Shown here one piece after another: positions 1-8,913 of a DNA stretch of 64,000 bases (the first letter of the stretch is position 1; each line of letters opens with the position of its first letter). The notes below the pieces were generated by a model, which searched no databases, was not told the origin of the DNA, and saw nothing but the letters and a program-made list of their open reading frames with translations. A program made the translations under genes and the position numbers. Source of the stretch: Alkaliphilus sp. B6464 (GTDB lineage: Bacteria > Bacillota > Clostridia > Peptostreptococcales > Natronincolaceae); contig NZ_CP058557.1 of NCBI RefSeq assembly GCF_018141165.1, forward strand, positions 620,001-684,000, read 5' to 3'.

Positions 1-219
1 GTCTCTATTTGAAGTGTTTAAGTTGCTATTTTGGTTAAGAATCTCCATATCAATATATTCTAATATGTTATTTATACTTTTAAACACCGATTGTTTTGAA
101 TCTTCAAAGGAATTACAACGCTCCCATTCCTCTGGATTTTCTAAAAAGCAATTCCCATCATCTAATTCATTATATAAATAGTCAACTGTTATCTGTATTG
201 TATTATCGTAAAAATTCAT
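1..219 (-). CDS. Unknown protein, N-terminal fragment cut by window edge
   Basis: An open frame of 73 codons starts at an ATG at 219 and runs off the left edge with no stop. An in-frame TGA lies four codons upstream, which limits the start. The visible protein begins MNFYDNTIQITVDYLYNELD and is acidic, with many Asp, Glu and Asn, and no membrane segment. Its codon use looks natural, and the plus-strand frame across the same stretch looks like a shadow. I do not recognise the family. An AAAGGA sequence lies about 25 bases upstream, too far for a good ribosome site, so the start is uncertain. Confidence 0.5.
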   Translation of the reverse strand, partial: MNFYDNTIQITVDYLYNELDDGNCFLENPEEWERCNSFEDSKQSVFKSINNILEYIDMEILNQNSNLNTSNRD

Positions 220-344
220 ATATCGTTTTCATGTTGCAAAATAATTCCTTTAGATCATATAATGTATATTCTCTCATACAACCAATCACCTTTTATAGAA
301 ATAAAATTTCTTTATCTTACTATTCGTTGCCTTAACAGAAGATC

Positions 345-382
345 CTTCAAAAAAAGAAAAAAGGTAGAGCCTAAGCCTTACC
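345..382 (-). terminator. Rho-independent terminator after the small membrane protein gene
   Basis: On the minus strand a GGTAAGGC / GGCTCTACC imperfect stem (363-382) is followed by a T-rich run (345-362). It lies about 20 bases past the stop of the gene at 404-619. Confidence 0.55.
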
Positions 383-403
383 CCAATTCTGTTAATCTTC
401 TTT

Positions 404-619
404 TTAGAAGAATAAGAATCCTTCACGTCCGCATCCACAAAATAGTATAACAAGTAATAGGAAGAAGAATAATAAGCTATCTCCTGATCCCTTAAAAATA
501 CCACAGTTACAGAAAATTATCACTAAGATCAAAAAGAAGAAAAGTAAACTACTTCGATTTCCAAAAATACCACCAAAACCGCCGTCGCAACCTCCACCCT
601 TTGCAAAAATTTCGCCCAT
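404..619 (-). CDS. Small hydrophobic protein with two tandem repeats
   Basis: This 71-residue protein contains two copies of one unit, SLLFFFLILVIIFCNCG and SLLFFFLLLVILFCGCG, each a membrane segment ending in a Cys-x-Cys-Gly turn. A Gly/Cys-rich head (residues 8-20) precedes them. The start has a plausible AGGTAG ribosome site nine bases upstream. The composition (Gly, Phe, Leu and Cys, almost no charge in the segments) resembles the short YjcZ-like or spore-associated hydrophobic peptides of Firmicutes, but that is a resemblance, not an assignment. An overlapping frame at 286-504 reads the same DNA in another register and is judged a shadow. Confidence 0.55.
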   Translation of the reverse strand: MGEIFAKGGGCDGGFGGIFGNRSSLLFFFLILVIIFCNCGIFKGSGDSLLFFFLLLVILFCGCGREGFLFF

Positions 620-737
620 TTATGACATCTACCTTTTTTTATTTTAAATGCTACTAAATACACAACATAATATAAATAATTAAGAAGATAAAAGAAAGCA
701 TATATTTTACTACCTTTTGAAAATGAGTGAGGTGTGA

Positions 738-851
738 TATACTAGAAAAGTTAAAAATGACTCAACCATTTCTCTACGAAATCAATTGTTTGAAGTACCA
801 TTAAAATATATGAAAAGTATCTACAAAAATAAAATTTCCCACGGAAATTGA
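738..851 (+). pseudogene. Remnant of a Mu-type transposase C-terminal domain
   Basis: A stop-bounded frame with no start codon reads RKVKNDSTISLRNQLFEVP, then about 15 more residues. The pattern R-K-V-x-x-D-(A/S)-T-I-S-L-x-x-x-L-(F/Y)-E-V-P is characteristic of the C-terminal beta-barrel domain of Mu-like DDE transposases, those paired with an ExeA/TniB-type ATPase. Everything else of the gene is missing, and a TGA sits directly upstream. It is a decayed piece of a mobile element. The match rests on pattern recognition alone. Confidence 0.45.
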
Positions 852-876
852 TATACTTTCGCTTCTGTGGGAAAAC
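837..876. repeat. Inverted repeat at the transposase remnant
   Basis: Arms TTTCCCACGGAA and TTCTGTGGGAAAA face each other across about 16 bases with one wobble. The repeat overlaps the end of the transposase remnant and may be an old terminator or element end. Confidence 0.45.
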
Positions 877-890
877 ACTTTCTTTAGATA

Positions 891-926
891 GAAAAGGTGA
901 TAGTCTTATTAGATTATCACCTTTTC
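891..926. terminator. Perfect 12-bp inverted repeat, terminator-like
   Basis: GAAAAGGTGATA (891-902) and its exact complement (915-926) flank a 12-base loop. There is no long T-run, so termination is likely but not certain. The rest of the 620-1054 gap, apart from the transposase remnant and the repeat at 837-876, shows nothing recognisable. Confidence 0.45.
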
Positions 927-1054
927 CTACTTTAGATATAGTTAGATATTATTAAAGTCTCATTTCTACTATAATTCAAAGATGATGCTCTATACTAATA
1001 TATATTTTATTATGCTTTTCATTTAAATAAATAGATTATTTCAATCTAATTAGT

Positions 1055-1494
1055 CTATCCATAAGCTTTAATTAACCTTTCATCAATTATACACTTTTCA
1101 TCATTTGTAATTAACCCTATTTTATGAAGAAATTTTATATTTTCGCAAATTGTTTCTCTATAATCATCAGTATTACTAATCTTCTTTAATTTTCCACCAC
1201 AATACTCAGTCTCATCAACTAACTCCTGAATTTTGCGTTTAATTAGCGAATAGAAGTTATTGCCTTCGATGATTTTGATACACATAGTTCACTTAATTTT
1301 GATACCATTCCAACATCAACAGATTTATCATTCATATTTTTACACTCACATATGATTTTTGCATTAGTGTTACATATAAAAGGTATCGGGATATTTTCAT
1401 TTAAATTAACGTACAAGTCTACCTCATTATCACCTGTCAATTTATCTCTAGTTATATCCTTAACTATTTGAAATCTCTCAAAGACTAATAGCAT
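1055..1494 (-). pseudogene. PD-(D/E)XK nuclease-like gene split by a frameshift
   Basis: Two minus-strand frames overlap here. The first (1243-1494, 83 residues) carries NEVDLYV and, about 20 residues later, IICECKN. That is the D...E-x-K spacing of PD-(D/E)XK nucleases related to Mrr-type restriction enzymes. The frame then ends at a TAA. The second (1055-1285, 76 residues) continues in another register with IIEGNNFYSLIKRKIQELVD and a lysine-rich tail. Joining them by one shift near 1245-1285 gives one protein of about 145 residues. The first frame starts six bases after the stop of the gene upstream, so the two formed an operon. It is either a broken nuclease or a gene needing a frameshift; the first is more likely. 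Confidence 0.45.
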
Positions 1495-1500
1495 TAACTT

Positions 1501-1782
1501 TTACAATGCAGTTCCTTTTTCTTTATTTCTTTCTTTTTCCCATTGTGCTGATTGCTCTACAAGTAAACAACTTTCGTTGAATTGCTTTAGAATATCTTCA
1601 TCGACCAAAAACTTAAGTATATGATTAGATTGCTCTACAGTAATTTTTTGTTTTCTTGACAATAAAGTTGCTGTTATTATATCGCTACTCATTAAGTTAT
1701 CTATTTGTGTAGCTATACTAGTAGCCTTTTCATCATCACAGTTAAGTAAGCTCTTTATAACTTCCAACTTTTTTGATAACAT
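1501..1782 (-). CDS. Small protein upstream of the nuclease-like gene
   Basis: I start this 93-residue protein at the ATG at 1782, behind GAGAGTGGG; a GTG four codons earlier is possible. It begins MLSKKLEVIKSLLNCDDEKA and is mostly helical. A central stretch (about residues 30-65) has the rhythm of a winged-helix domain, but no exact family is recognised. It is followed after six bases by the nuclease-like frame, so the pair probably formed one defence-type cassette. A role in DNA recognition or control is inference. Confidence 0.5.
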   Translation of the reverse strand: MLSKKLEVIKSLLNCDDEKATSIATQIDNLMSSDIITATLLSRKQKITVEQSNHILKFLVDEDILKQFNESCLLVEQSAQWEKERNKEKGTAL

Positions 1783-1794
1783 TATAAATCCCAC

Positions 1795-2142
1795 TCTCTT
1801 TCATAAATTTAGAGGTATCTGTTTTTACCATGTAAAAACCTAACGTATTATTAATTATATCAACTTCTCTTACTATTACTTATAATCAAAACTTTATTTT
1901 CATTATATGAAGTAGAAGTACCCCTATCCCCCCAACTATTCACTAAATAGCATTTAGGGAAAGCGTAGCGTTAGTTGGGGTTACGAACGAAGGTAGAACA
2001 TTATGGGTGAATGATTTTTCTACAAAAATAGACCTAGTGAGTGGAACAATTTGTTTTGACCCTAAATAATAACCTTATATGAAAACAGTTTAGAGAAAAT
2101 AAACAAAGGTACATCAGTAATAAGTCTTAATAAAGAAAACAT
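1795..2142. other. Gene-free stretch with a weak inverted repeat
   Basis: No credible coding frame is seen. CCCCAACTA and TAGTTGGGG arms (about 1929-1980) face each other across roughly 30 bases that include AGCGTAGCG. A similar TACGCTACGCTA word recurs near 52890. No promoter stands out. Confidence 0.4.
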
Positions 2143-2334
2143 TTGAAAAAAATATTTATCAACATTCTTAAACTATTTTTATCCTTTATTAGCCTAGCAT
2201 CGGTGCATAACTATGTTCTTAATGTGGAGAAAGCAAAAGGCTCTAAATCTAAAAATAAACATAGCGTAGCACTAAGTAAAAATACTAATATAAAATCATC
2301 TTCTTCTGTACTAGTTAAAGAAGGTATTAAATAA
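2143..2334 (+). CDS. Short secreted or membrane-anchored peptide, unknown
   Basis: A 63-residue frame starts at TTG with only a weak ribosome site. It has a Lys-Lys start, one hydrophobic segment (about residues 4-20) like a signal peptide, then a Ser/Lys/Asn-rich tail. Its stop overlaps the next start as TAATG, which suggests translational coupling. No family is recognised. The coupling is the main reason to believe it is real. Confidence 0.4.
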   Translation: MKKIFINILKLFLSFISLASVHNYVLNVEKAKGSKSKNKHSVALSKNTNIKSSSSVLVKEGIK

Positions 2335-2675
2335 TGTTAGTTTCAGTAGAGGATATTCTTCTCTTTGCTTATATTTATCTCTTTTATTTTCTAGGGGCTT
2401 TCTCTAAAGATATGCTAGATACTTTTTTAGATAAAATACCAAAGGTTTTAATATTTAAGGTTCTTACATCCTCTTTTGCAGTAAGCATTTTATTATATGG
2501 CCGCTCAGAGTATTTACTAAATAAATTATCCTATAGGCCATTTACAGCTGTTTGCTATGTTTTAGGTATTGTTAGTTTCGAAGGAATGGTTAAGTACAAT
2601 AATATTAAAGATATAGGATCTTTAATAGAAGCAATATATAAAATTAAATATGACAAAAATAAAGATAAAGGGTAA
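2334..2675 (+). CDS. Three-segment membrane protein, holin-like topology
   Basis: This 113-residue protein has membrane segments near residues 7-22, 38-55 and 66-83 and a Lys/Asp-rich tail ending KYDKNKDKG. Size, topology and charged tail fit a small phage-type holin, but I see no diagnostic motif and no endolysin beside it. It overlaps the preceding peptide gene by one base and runs opposite to the restriction operon that follows. It may be a remnant of a prophage or another mobile element. Confidence 0.45.
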   Translation: MLVSVEDILLFAYIYLFYFLGAFSKDMLDTFLDKIPKVLIFKVLTSSFAVSILLYGRSEYLLNKLSYRPFTAVCYVLGIVSFEGMVKYNNIKDIGSLIEAIYKIKYDKNKDKG

Positions 2676-2709
2676 TGCTACCGTATAGTCCAATAACATT
2701 CCCTTTATC
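2664..2709. terminator. Bidirectional terminator between convergent genes
   Basis: GATAAAGGG...CATTCCCTTTATC arms close the end of the plus-strand membrane gene and the end of the minus-strand restriction operon. The minus-strand side is followed by a T-rich run (CTTTATTTTTG). Confidence 0.65.
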
Positions 2710-2728
2710 TCTTTATATTCTTAACTGT

Positions 2729-2950
2729 TTATAAATCCATACCATTCAATATATCTCTCAATTTCTTTAATTCCTCTTTACTAAGAGTAACACCCTTACC
2801 CATCTTCACGTGCTCTGGGTCCCACTCTCTAATATCGTATTTAGGCTCCCTATTATTCCAGCTAATAAGATTTAGCTCCTTTGTCCACCCTTTACTACCT
2901 TCAGATAATACACCTACATTTTCTTGTATTTCAAACTTTATTTCTGCCAT
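2729..2950 (-). CDS. ydbC: YdbC-like PC4/p15 single-stranded DNA-binding protein
   Basis: This 73-residue protein belongs to the bacterial PC4 (transcriptional coactivator p15) family, known in Firmicutes as YdbC, which binds single-stranded nucleic acid as a dimer through a curved beta-sheet. Visible landmarks are ELNLISWNNREPKYDIREWD and MGKGVTLSKEELKKLRDIL. The ATG at 2950 follows AAAGGAGAG, so I prefer it over the TTG one codon earlier. It is the last gene of the restriction operon and ends before a strong terminator. A tie to restriction is suggested only by position. Confidence 0.85.
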   Translation of the reverse strand: MAEIKFEIQENVGVLSEGSKGWTKELNLISWNNREPKYDIREWDPEHVKMGKGVTLSKEELKKLRDILNGMDL

Positions 2951-2979
2951 CAACTACTCTCCTTTGCTAAAAGAATATA

Positions 2980-3699
2980 TTATAAATCTCTTACCACTTC
3001 TTCGTCTAAAATTTCTTTTCGATCTCTCCAATCTGGCATTAGTACAGTCATTAAACTATAAAAGTCTTTACTGTGGTTTCCTTCTATAAAATGAATTAAT
3101 TCATGAAGTACAACATAGTCAATACAGTATTTTGGAGCTTTAATTAATTCATAGTTTAAAAGGATTATATTTTTCTCCTTAATACAAGAACCCCATCTAG
3201 CCTTCATTATCTTTATCATAACATTAGGTTTTGAAATATTATGTTTTTGGACTAAAGAGTATACCTTATCCAACGACTCATTAAAAATTATTTCTGCTCT
3301 TTGTCTAAACCAGGCTTCAACTAATTTCTCTTTTCTTTCGTAATTTGTTTTATCCTTTACATAAAGATGAATAAATCCCCTAAAGTACTTTACTTCCTCT
3401 TTTTCAGATTCAAATACCTTTAATCGATACTGTTTTCCTAAATATTTAAAGGTCTCACCACTAACGTATTCCTTTAAATTTTCATAAGGCTGAGTTTCTT
3501 CAAAATGCTTTATATTTTTCAATATCCAAGGTGCATTATTCTTTACAAAGTTTTTAATAAAATCAATTGGAACATTTTCATTTGCAGAAATCATTATTGC
3601 CATGTCTGGTTTTACATTTAAGTTAACATTTTTTACATTTTTCCTATTTAGCTCAAACTCTATGACCTTTCCACCATAGGAAATTTCATGTTTTTCCAT
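2980..3699 (-). CDS. YgjP/DUF45-type zinc metallopeptidase
   Basis: This 239-residue protein is a predicted M48-like (DUF45, YgjP/WLM) metalloprotease. The zinc motif HELIH is at residues 199-203 with a further His at about 209 in NHSKDF, and the conserved RWGSC precedes it at about 168-172. There is no signal peptide or membrane segment, so it should be cytosolic. Eight bases separate it from hsdR, and it has its own AGGTGA ribosome site. Genes of this family often travel with type I hsdR; the substrate is not known from sequence. Confidence 0.85.
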   Translation of the reverse strand: MEKHEISYGGKVIEFELNRKNVKNVNLNVKPDMAIMISANENVPIDFIKNFVKNNAPWILKNIKHFEETQPYENLKEYVSGETFKYLGKQYRLKVFESEKEEVKYFRGFIHLYVKDKTNYERKEKLVEAWFRQRAEIIFNESLDKVYSLVQKHNISKPNVMIKIMKARWGSCIKEKNIILLNYELIKAPKYCIDYVVLHELIHFIEGNHSKDFYSLMTVLMPDWRDRKEILDEEVVRDL

Positions 3700-3707
3700 C
3701 TTATCAC

Positions 3708-6700
3708 CTAATACCTTCTAAGCGCAACTGTTTTTATGTTCTCTATCATTTTGTCAATTTGCTCAAAATCAAGCGTAATTCCATGTTGTTTTGTAAAATT
3801 ATATATTAAGTCATCGATCTCTTGTTCTATACGATTATGAACTTCAGGATTTTCATGCCAATCTACTTTACTATGCTCATCTATAATCTTTGTAACTCCC
3901 TTAGAAAACTTAGCAAGTAAAATATCTAATCCATATATTTCATTAGATTCTTTTACAATTTCCTCGGCTACACCATAAAAAGCTTGTGCATGAATATCAT
4001 TTCTAATATCTTCCGGATAAGTCTTTCCAGAATATCCTTTTCTAAAATCTTTCATAATATCTGACATACGATTTAAATATTCTGCTTCTGAAATTCGTTT
4101 ATCTTTATACTGCTGAAGTGCTTCCTCGATTCGCTCTGAGAATTTTTTATAATATGAAGGATTTTCATCCCACTTAGCATTAATTCGCTTTGCCATCCTC
4201 GTTCTAATGGCATCGGCCTTAGCCCTTGGAGTTTCAAGTCTATTAAGCTCTTCCTGAAATCCCTTTTCATCTAAAATATCTACAGGATTTGTAATTCTTA
4301 TAACATCTTCTGCAGCAATATAATTATCCATTAACTTTTGCATCTTGCCTTCATATTCTTTATGATCAATAGAATCTGAATAGCGAAGCTTTACAGATTT
4401 TCTAAGTTCTTGGAAAAACTTTAAATCCCTTTTATATTTTGCAAGTTCCTCTGGTCCCAAAGCATTGTAAATCTGTTCAGATTCAAGAGCAATACCTAAG
4501 TTTCTACCAAATTGACTTAGTATATTATAAAAATTCTCTCTTATTTCTTCATTTTCTAGTAAAACCTCATACTCTTCCATATCTTTTTTGTTTTTAATCC
4601 TAGCAAAAATATTCATCAGCTCTGTATGATAATGTCTTAGAGTTCCAATAATGCTAATAACATCATGAATAGCTCCTTTTAAATCCTTTGGATCGAAGTT
4701 TTCAAGACCTGCCCCCAAATACATTTCCATAGCCTGATCTAGCTTACTCAATAAACCTCTATAATCTATTATAAATCCATAATCTTTTCCTTCATAAAGT
4801 CTATTTACCCTAGCAATAGCCTGCAATAATGTATGTTCCTTCATAGGCTTATCTACATACAATACCGTTGCCCTAGGAGCATCGAATCCAGTTAAAAGCT
4901 TATCTACAACTATAAGCAGATCAATTTCATCTCCATAAACAAATTCATTTTTTATGGCATCTTCATAAGATTCCTCTTTGCCATATTTGCTCATCATTCT
5001 ATCCCAAAATTTTCTTACTCTATCTTTAGATTCCTCATCTACTGCATCATAGCCTTCTCGCTGGTCTGGTGGCGATATAACTACTGCTACATTTAAATCA
5101 CCTAAATCTTCAAATGCTTCCAAGTAACGAACTGCTTCTACTTTACTATTGGTAGCCAGCATAGCTTTAAACTGAGAGCTTTCCATTTTATAATTCTTTA
5201 AATAATGTTCATTAATATTAAATGCAATTAGCTTTATTCTCTGGTCACTAGAAGCGATTCTTTCAAAGTGACTCCATTTTTTCATAACTTCTTCTTTTTG
5301 CTTTTCATTTAAATGTCTAGTAATAATATCTAACTGTTTATCTATGGCTTTTCGATTAACGCTTTGCTCCACCATTTTGCCTTCATAAAGAAGAGGTACA
5401 ATAGCCTTATCTGCCACACCATCAGCAATAGTATATTTATGAATCAGCTTACCGAATTTAATCATAGTATTTTTTTCATTTTTCATTAAAGGAGTTCCTG
5501 TAAAGCCTAAATAACAAGCATTAGGAAATACTTTCTTCATTTTAAAATGAAGCTCTCCATATTGAGTTCTATGGGACTCATCTACCAATACAAAAATATC
5601 TTTAGATCTAATAGGATCTTGATGGCTGGATGCAGTATCAAACTTATGAACCAATGTGGTCACCACATCTGCATTGTTGTTATTGATTAGCTGCACAAGA
5701 TTTCTTCCAGATGTAGCTCTACTTGCCTTTAGTCTTGTATGGTTAAAAGTATTGTTAATCTGTTTATCAAGTTCTACACGGTCAGTTACAACAACTACTT
5801 TTGGGTGGTGTGCTTCTAATTCAGTTAATATATATTTTGCAAGCATAACCATAGTTAAAGACTTACCAGATCCTTGTGTATGCCAAATAACACCGGACTG
5901 ACGATTTCCATTTCTATCAGTTTCCTCTATGCTTTTCATAATTTCTTTAATAGCAAAATATTGTTGGTAACGGGCTACCCTCTTCACGTCTTTATCATAT
6001 ATAATGAAAAACTTAGTTAGCTCCAAAAGTCTATGTGGATGAAACAAAGATATCATATTTTTATCTTGAACTGTTGGTATCCTATGGGTTACTACCTTCC
6101 CTAATTGTTTATCAAGCCATTCTTCTTTTTCTTCTTTCCAAAAGCTCCAAAACTTCTTTGGCGTATTACAGGTAGCATACATAGTTTCATTTTTATTAGT
6201 AGCCATTACTAATTGAACAAATTTAAATAAATTAGGTGCATAGTCCTTCCCTTGATTCCGAATCATTTGACTAATTCCTTGATTAATAGAAATAGAGGAT
6301 TTTTTACATTCAATAACAGCAAAAGGAATGCCGTTTACAAATAAAACGATATCTGGTCGAATGGTACCATTACCATCTTCACGCTCAACCTTAAATTCCT
6401 CTACAACATGAAAAATATTATTCTCTGGCTTTTCCCAATCTATAAAATTAATTGTAAAGGATCGATTTCCTTCATTGTTAGGAAGAGTTTCCACATAACT
6501 TCTTCCTAACATTAAGGTGTCATATATTTTTTCATTGGTTTTTATCAAACCATCAGTTAAATCTTCATTTAAATCTTCTACAGCCTTAAGAATATTTTTT
6601 TCGCTAAATTTATATTTCTTACCTTTATATTCATAGGAGTTTAGTTCCATTAACTTATTAAACAGAATATCTTTTAGAAGTACATTGTACAAATTCCCTC

Positions 6701-6812
6701 GTTTTTCCTCTGCATTCTCTGAAGAAATATATATATACTCTAATCCCTTTAACACTTCAATGGCAGGAATTTGAGATATATTCATTTCGTCATAATCCTT
6801 TGCCCTTGGCAT
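3708..6812 (-). CDS. hsdR: Type I restriction enzyme, motor and nuclease subunit
   Basis: HsdR cuts and translocates DNA in the HsdRMS complex. The 1034 residues show the expected order: an N-terminal nuclease with P153-D154 and E168-x-K170 (VIECKKS), then a superfamily 2 helicase with Walker A TQGSGKS (312-318), DESH (411-414) and GFTGTP (436-441). Later helicase motifs include LLIVVDKLLTGFDAPRA and QAIARVNR. The C-terminal third is helical and should dock on the methylase. Length is normal for the family and all catalytic residues are present, so the enzyme looks intact. It starts behind GAGGTGAC, 35 bases after hsdS. Confidence 0.97.
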   Translation of the reverse strand: MPRAKDYDEMNISQIPAIEVLKGLEYIYISSENAEEKRGNLYNVLLKDILFNKLMELNSYEYKGKKYKFSEKNILKAVEDLNEDLTDGLIKTNEKIYDTLMLGRSYVETLPNNEGNRSFTINFIDWEKPENNIFHVVEEFKVEREDGNGTIRPDIVLFVNGIPFAVIECKKSSISINQGISQMIRNQGKDYAPNLFKFVQLVMATNKNETMYATCNTPKKFWSFWKEEKEEWLDKQLGKVVTHRIPTVQDKNMISLFHPHRLLELTKFFIIYDKDVKRVARYQQYFAIKEIMKSIEETDRNGNRQSGVIWHTQGSGKSLTMVMLAKYILTELEAHHPKVVVVTDRVELDKQINNTFNHTRLKASRATSGRNLVQLINNNNADVVTTLVHKFDTASSHQDPIRSKDIFVLVDESHRTQYGELHFKMKKVFPNACYLGFTGTPLMKNEKNTMIKFGKLIHKYTIADGVADKAIVPLLYEGKMVEQSVNRKAIDKQLDIITRHLNEKQKEEVMKKWSHFERIASSDQRIKLIAFNINEHYLKNYKMESSQFKAMLATNSKVEAVRYLEAFEDLGDLNVAVVISPPDQREGYDAVDEESKDRVRKFWDRMMSKYGKEESYEDAIKNEFVYGDEIDLLIVVDKLLTGFDAPRATVLYVDKPMKEHTLLQAIARVNRLYEGKDYGFIIDYRGLLSKLDQAMEMYLGAGLENFDPKDLKGAIHDVISIIGTLRHYHTELMNIFARIKNKKDMEEYEVLLENEEIRENFYNILSQFGRNLGIALESEQIYNALGPEELAKYKRDLKFFQELRKSVKLRYSDSIDHKEYEGKMQKLMDNYIAAEDVIRITNPVDILDEKGFQEELNRLETPRAKADAIRTRMAKRINAKWDENPSYYKKFSERIEEALQQYKDKRISEAEYLNRMSDIMKDFRKGYSGKTYPEDIRNDIHAQAFYGVAEEIVKESNEIYGLDILLAKFSKGVTKIIDEHSKVDWHENPEVHNRIEQEIDDLIYNFTKQHGITLDFEQIDKMIENIKTVALRRY

Positions 6813-6847
6813 GTTGTCACCTCTTTCCTAAAATGAGAGTGAAGTGA

Positions 6848-8104
6848 TTAACACTCCACTCGAACTTTTCCTGTTAGTAAAAGATTCATTAGACCTTTTT
6901 TTTGCTCTTGTAGGTTTTCTAATTCTTTTTCGTGTAATTCTATTTCTTTGTCTACAGTGCTTAAAATTTTAGCTATTTCATTTTGCTCTTCTAAATCCGG
7001 TATTGCAAACTTCATTTCTTTAACAAATTTAAAGTGTCTATTGTAGCCTGTATTTGGGATTTCTTTCATTAATAATTGATAGTATAGAAATCTTATATCA
7101 AAATTTGATTTATTTGTTATTATTTGAGTTCCATCTGCTCCAACTATAAAATCAAAATCTATAAACTTTACTTCTCTTGTATGATCACCAAATACTATAA
7201 TTCCTGTATTTAAAGATTTGAATACCTTTTCAAAATCATTTGAATAGGCTACAATTTTGGATTTTCCTTGATCTACAACTGGGTATTTGCCACTTTTTAA
7301 ATATTCACTAGTTTTTATTTGATATTTTTTTACAGGAATAGTTTTACAACATTCTGCAAAAGAGAATTCTTCCCACTCACCATCAAAATCATCTAATCTT
7401 ACCTTTCCAGTTAAAAGATTTTGCATTAAACCTTTTTTCTGTTCTTTCTTCTGCTGGATTAGTTCTTCTTTTAGTTCTATGGCTTTGTCCCATGTGGAGA
7501 GGATATTAGCAATTTTGTTTTGCTCTGTAAAATATGGTATAGTTATTTTTTGTTTTAACCAGTCATTGGTTTTAAACAGGAGCTTTTCTATATGAACTCC
7601 ATCACTAGTAATATAAAAATATCTCTTCATAAAAGGTAGTTGTGTATAGTACTTAAAAAACTGCACGTTTAACAAGTCTTTTTTACAGTTCATTACATTA
7701 TATTCATTAGAAACTATTGATCCTTCAAATTCCTTAGGTACAATAGCACAAGCACCGTGTGCTATCTGTCGTTTTGAAATAACAAAATCTCCTTCATGAA
7801 TTTCAAATTGGCTTTTTACTAAAATCTTTTCTCCATGCAGGGTGCCTCTACTTTGAATCCCACCAAAATTTCTTTTAACAGTTATCAGGTTATATTCTTT
7901 ATCATCTTGCAGTTCTATTGGTCTTAGAACGATCTTAAGTAATTTACTAAGCTTAAATTCATTCCAATCATTCGGATAGATTCCATCCTTCATCTTCTTA
8001 TACCCCTCCGGCACTTCCCCACGATTAATCTTCTCTATCTTTTCCTTAATATCAGCTCTCACTACTTCCACCTGCCAATCGTTTCTTCTCCTGCTCTTTT
8101 TCAA
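6848..8104 (-). CDS. hsdS: Type I restriction specificity subunit, two target domains
   Basis: HsdS chooses the DNA target for both methylation and cutting. The 418 residues contain two variable target-recognition domains, each followed by a similar spacer helix: [20 protein letters not shown] and later [20 protein letters not shown], each then leading into LLTGKVR. This internal repeat is typical. The listed TTG start overlaps dinD by 53 bases and lacks a ribosome site. GTG codons at 8071 or 8062, near AGGTGGAAG, are good alternatives and would remove about a dozen residues. The bipartite target cannot be read from sequence. Confidence 0.93.
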   Translation of the reverse strand: MKKSRRRNDWQVEVVRADIKEKIEKINRGEVPEGYKKMKDGIYPNDWNEFKLSKLLKIVLRPIELQDDKEYNLITVKRNFGGIQSRGTLHGEKILVKSQFEIHEGDFVISKRQIAHGACAIVPKEFEGSIVSNEYNVMNCKKDLLNVQFFKYYTQLPFMKRYFYITSDGVHIEKLLFKTNDWLKQKITIPYFTEQNKIANILSTWDKAIELKEELIQQKKEQKKGLMQNLLTGKVRLDDFDGEWEEFSFAECCKTIPVKKYQIKTSEYLKSGKYPVVDQGKSKIVAYSNDFEKVFKSLNTGIIVFGDHTREVKFIDFDFIVGADGTQIITNKSNFDIRFLYYQLLMKEIPNTGYNRHFKFVKEMKFAIPDLEEQNEIAKILSTVDKEIELHEKELENLQEQKKGLMNLLLTGKVRVEC

Positions 8105-8900
8105 TCTTTTTTACACTTTTTTTCGGAGTAGGTAAATCTTCTGGCATTGTTCCACCTAGTTCTGCAATAGTTTGTCTTACTTTGCTTCCTACTTCTAAGT
8201 GAGTTTGATTTGCTTTTTCTTTTCCTTTTATATTTTCACGTCTTAGTTTTTCATCCGTTTGAGTTGCCCTAAAAAGGTTAGCGGCAAGTTCAGTACTTCC
8301 CATGTGGTCTAATATGTTTTGACTTCTCTTTAAATTCTTTTTTGCATGTATTTCTTTCGCACCTAAGCCTCCATACAGTCCTTGATAGCCTTTATTTTGA
8401 AAAATGGCATAATCCTTTGACGTTTCTACACCTGCCATTTGTGCTGCCTCTGCCAATGATTTATTGTGGTTCTTTAGCTCATTTCTAATAGATAGTCTTT
8501 TTTGCTCTTCTGTTAATTGTTCAAAGTTTTCTTCAATCTCTCGCTCTCTTGTTTTTACAGCGAAATAAGTCTGTCCAAGAGCTATAACTTCTTTGCGAGG
8601 ATCTCCGTTTTGAACTATCAGATAACAGGCATAACGCGAAAGCATTATATCATCAATCTCGCGTTCCGCTCCTGAACCTAGTTCCACCATTTTCCCGACG
8701 TCGGCAAAATGGTCAGATACGCTATTTTTACTGTTTTTACAAGCTTCTTTTGCTTTTTCTATTACTTTTTTGAAGTTATCCCACTTTGCATATTCTAATA
8801 CTACCTGTAGTTCCCTAGCATACCAAAACTCTATTCCTTCTTCAGTAAAATGCTTTATTTCTTCAAAGGTACTTTCTGAATATTTCTTTACATCTCTCAT
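8052..8900 (-). CDS. dinD: DinD-like DNA-damage-inducible protein
   Basis: This 282-residue protein matches DinD, an SOS-induced protein that in Escherichia coli modulates RecA filaments. Landmarks are the Bro-N-like start ([20 protein letters not shown]), the acidic middle [20 protein letters not shown], and the conserved TKDYA-like and [12 protein letters not shown] stretches. It has an AGGGGGAT ribosome site. It sits between hsdM and hsdS and overlaps hsdS by 53 bases, so it is co-transcribed with the restriction genes. No LexA box is apparent nearby; control by damage is not shown. Confidence 0.88.
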   Translation of the reverse strand: MRDVKKYSESTFEEIKHFTEEGIEFWYARELQVVLEYAKWDNFKKVIEKAKEACKNSKNSVSDHFADVGKMVELGSGAEREIDDIMLSRYACYLIVQNGDPRKEVIALGQTYFAVKTREREIEENFEQLTEEQKRLSIRNELKNHNKSLAEAAQMAGVETSKDYAIFQNKGYQGLYGGLGAKEIHAKKNLKRSQNILDHMGSTELAANLFRATQTDEKLRRENIKGKEKANQTHLEVGSKVRQTIAELGGTMPEDLPTPKKSVKKIEKEQEKKRLAGGSSES

Positions 8901-8913
8901 ATTGATCCCCCTT

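Noticed and set aside
96-335. Plus-strand frame of 79 codons
   Set aside because: It lies antisense to the better minus-strand frame 1-219 and has no ribosome site; the translation is low-complexity.
286-504. Minus-strand frame overlapping the small membrane protein gene
   Set aside because: It runs through the terminator and the repeat-containing gene in another register and has no recognisable features.
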